6,775 nucleotides of DNA, taken from assembly GCA_964402115.1 (NCBI GenBank), contig CAYOBW010000356.1:1-6775 (forward strand), read 5' to 3'. Shown piece after piece: positions 6,011-6,775 of the stretch; position 1 is the stretch's first letter; every line of letters begins with the position of its first letter. A model generated the notes under the pieces. The model was not told where the DNA came from. It saw nothing but the letters and a program-made list of their open reading frames with translations, and ran no database searches. Made by a program: the position numbers and the translations under genes. The DNA is from CAYOBW01 sp964402115. Its GTDB lineage: Bacteria; Verrucomicrobiota; Kiritimatiellia; UBA8416; CAYOBW01.

Positions 6011-6775
6011 CTATTCAAGCAGCGCGGTCTTGTGCGGAACATTCAGACGAATCGCACGCGTGGTCGGCCCCACGTTCAGCGTGAAGACCTGGCAGTCCCC
6101 CTCCGTCTTCACGGCGGCCTCCACGTCATTCGGAGCTGCGCCTTCCCGGGAAGGGACGAGTGCCGTCAGGAAGGCCACGCGCTCGTCACTCGCCGCTTTC
6201 GTGATCCTCCAACTCCACGCCGGTCGGGACTCCTTCTTTGCGATGGTGTATGAAATCCAGCCCTCCTCCCGCTCGAGGGCAATTTCCTTCCCAAGGCCAA
6301 ACGTCTTCACCAGAAGATTGGCGCCCGTGCCGTGGCAGGTGCGCGCGGTCAGGTTCTGTATCTCCGCCTCACCCGGGGCAAACTGGAAGTGAAGGCGCAC
6401 ACCTCCGGCATCGCCGCCGCTCGCTTCATCGTGAATCAAGAAATACCGGTTGTCGCAGAACATCACCGTGCGACGATGCTTGAGCCCGGCATAACTCCCA
6501 TTCTCCACCACCAGTGCAACGAGGTTCGTGGTTTCACTCCACAAGAGGCACGTCGGCTTGCAGTCGCTGTCGCGGTTATCCAGCGTCAGGGTCTGATGCA
6601 CTTTGGTGCTGCGGAACCAGGCCCTCCAGCGTTGCTCCTCCGGCGACGTGCTGCCGTACAGGTAGCACCCCGAGTCGGTCATCAGACTCCGGCCATAGGC
6701 GAAAAGCTCGAAGGTCCCGTTGTCCGGCTGGTTGTGCCACTCGGCCGTCGCCCCGCACTTGAGCGGCATGAAGAC
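6011..6775 (-). CDS. Heparinase II/III-family polysaccharide lyase, heparinase III (PL12)-like (partial, N-terminus beyond right edge)
   Basis: The frame is open from base 6775 to a TAG at 6011-6013, giving 254 residues of the C-terminal part; the start and the N-terminal helical toroid domain are outside the window. The visible part begins VFMPLKCG and reaches the family signature WHNQPDNGTFELFAYGR (13-29), then DSGCYLY, and an arginine-rich WFRSTKVHQTLTLDNRD segment. These match the beta-sandwich heparinase II/III domain (PF07940), and the HNQPDNGTFEL pattern is especially close to heparinase III (PL12), which cleaves heparan sulfate-type chains by beta-elimination. H14 and H60 are candidate metal or catalytic histidines by position. 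The substrate could be another uronate-rich polysaccharide. Sampled GC content is near 57%, lower than in the other genes, so its history may differ. It converges on the sigma unit and is not in its operon. Confidence 0.88.
   Translation of the reverse strand, partial: VFMPLKCGATAEWHNQPDNGTFELFAYGRSLMTDSGCYLYGSTSPEEQRWRAWFRSTKVHQTLTLDNRDSDCKPTCLLWSETTNLVALVVENGSYAGLKHRRTVMFCDNRYFLIHDEASGGDAGGVRLHFQFAPGEAEIQNLTARTCHGTGANLLVKTFGLGKEIALEREEGWISYTIAKKESRPAWSWRITKAASDERVAFLTALVPSREGAAPNDVEAAVKTEGDCQVFTLNVGPTTRAIRLNVPHKTALLE

Overview
The window is GC-rich and looks like a bacterium of the Planctomycetes-Verrucomicrobia-Lentisphaerae (PVC) group. The evidence is the gene content: an ECF sigma factor of the Rhodopirellula/Verrucomicrobium type paired with a membrane FecR protein carrying a C-terminal LamG domain, a secreted DUF1080 protein, a planctomycete-like TIM-barrel sugar isomerase, and a heparinase III-like lyase. 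The phylum within that group cannot be fixed from the sequence alone. Six protein-coding genes plus a partial heparinase account for almost all of the window. I see no rRNA, tRNA, CRISPR array or insertion sequence.

Left block (minus strand, 1-2977): three genes are read right to left with gaps of 48 and 43 bp, each with a good Shine-Dalgarno sequence, so they are probably one operon. In transcription order they are a secreted DUF1080/3-keto-disaccharide hydrolase-family protein, a cupin related to class I mannose-6-phosphate isomerase, and a sugar phosphate isomerase/epimerase-like TIM-barrel protein that runs off the left edge. DUF1080 and TIM-barrel proteins are known partners in pathways that break glycosidic bonds through 3-keto sugar intermediates. 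I infer a similar carbohydrate-processing role here. The dehydrogenase such a pathway needs is not in the window.

Middle block (plus strand, 3227-5794): a 249-bp divergent intergenic region with several short repeats separates the left operon from a second likely transcription unit. That unit encodes a small exported protein with two EF-hand calcium loops, an ECF sigma factor, and a single-pass membrane FecR-LamG protein. The sigma and FecR-LamG genes overlap by 10 bp, as expected for a sigma/anti-sigma pair. I infer a surface-signalling system in which the extracytoplasmic LamG domain replaces the usual TonB-dependent receptor as sensor. The EF-hand protein could be a calcium-binding partner, but this is speculative.

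Right block (5795-6775): a 216-bp convergent intergenic region holds a plausible intrinsic terminator for the sigma unit and several small repeats. Beyond it, on the minus strand, lies the C-terminal part of a heparinase II/III-family polysaccharide lyase that resembles heparinase III (PL12). It is cut by the right edge. Its GC content (near 57% in sampled lines) is clearly below that of the FecR-LamG gene (up to about 87% in one line).

Taken together, the window is a carbohydrate-degradation neighbourhood with a local regulatory pair. Whether the sigma factor controls the flanking sugar genes is not shown by the sequence.
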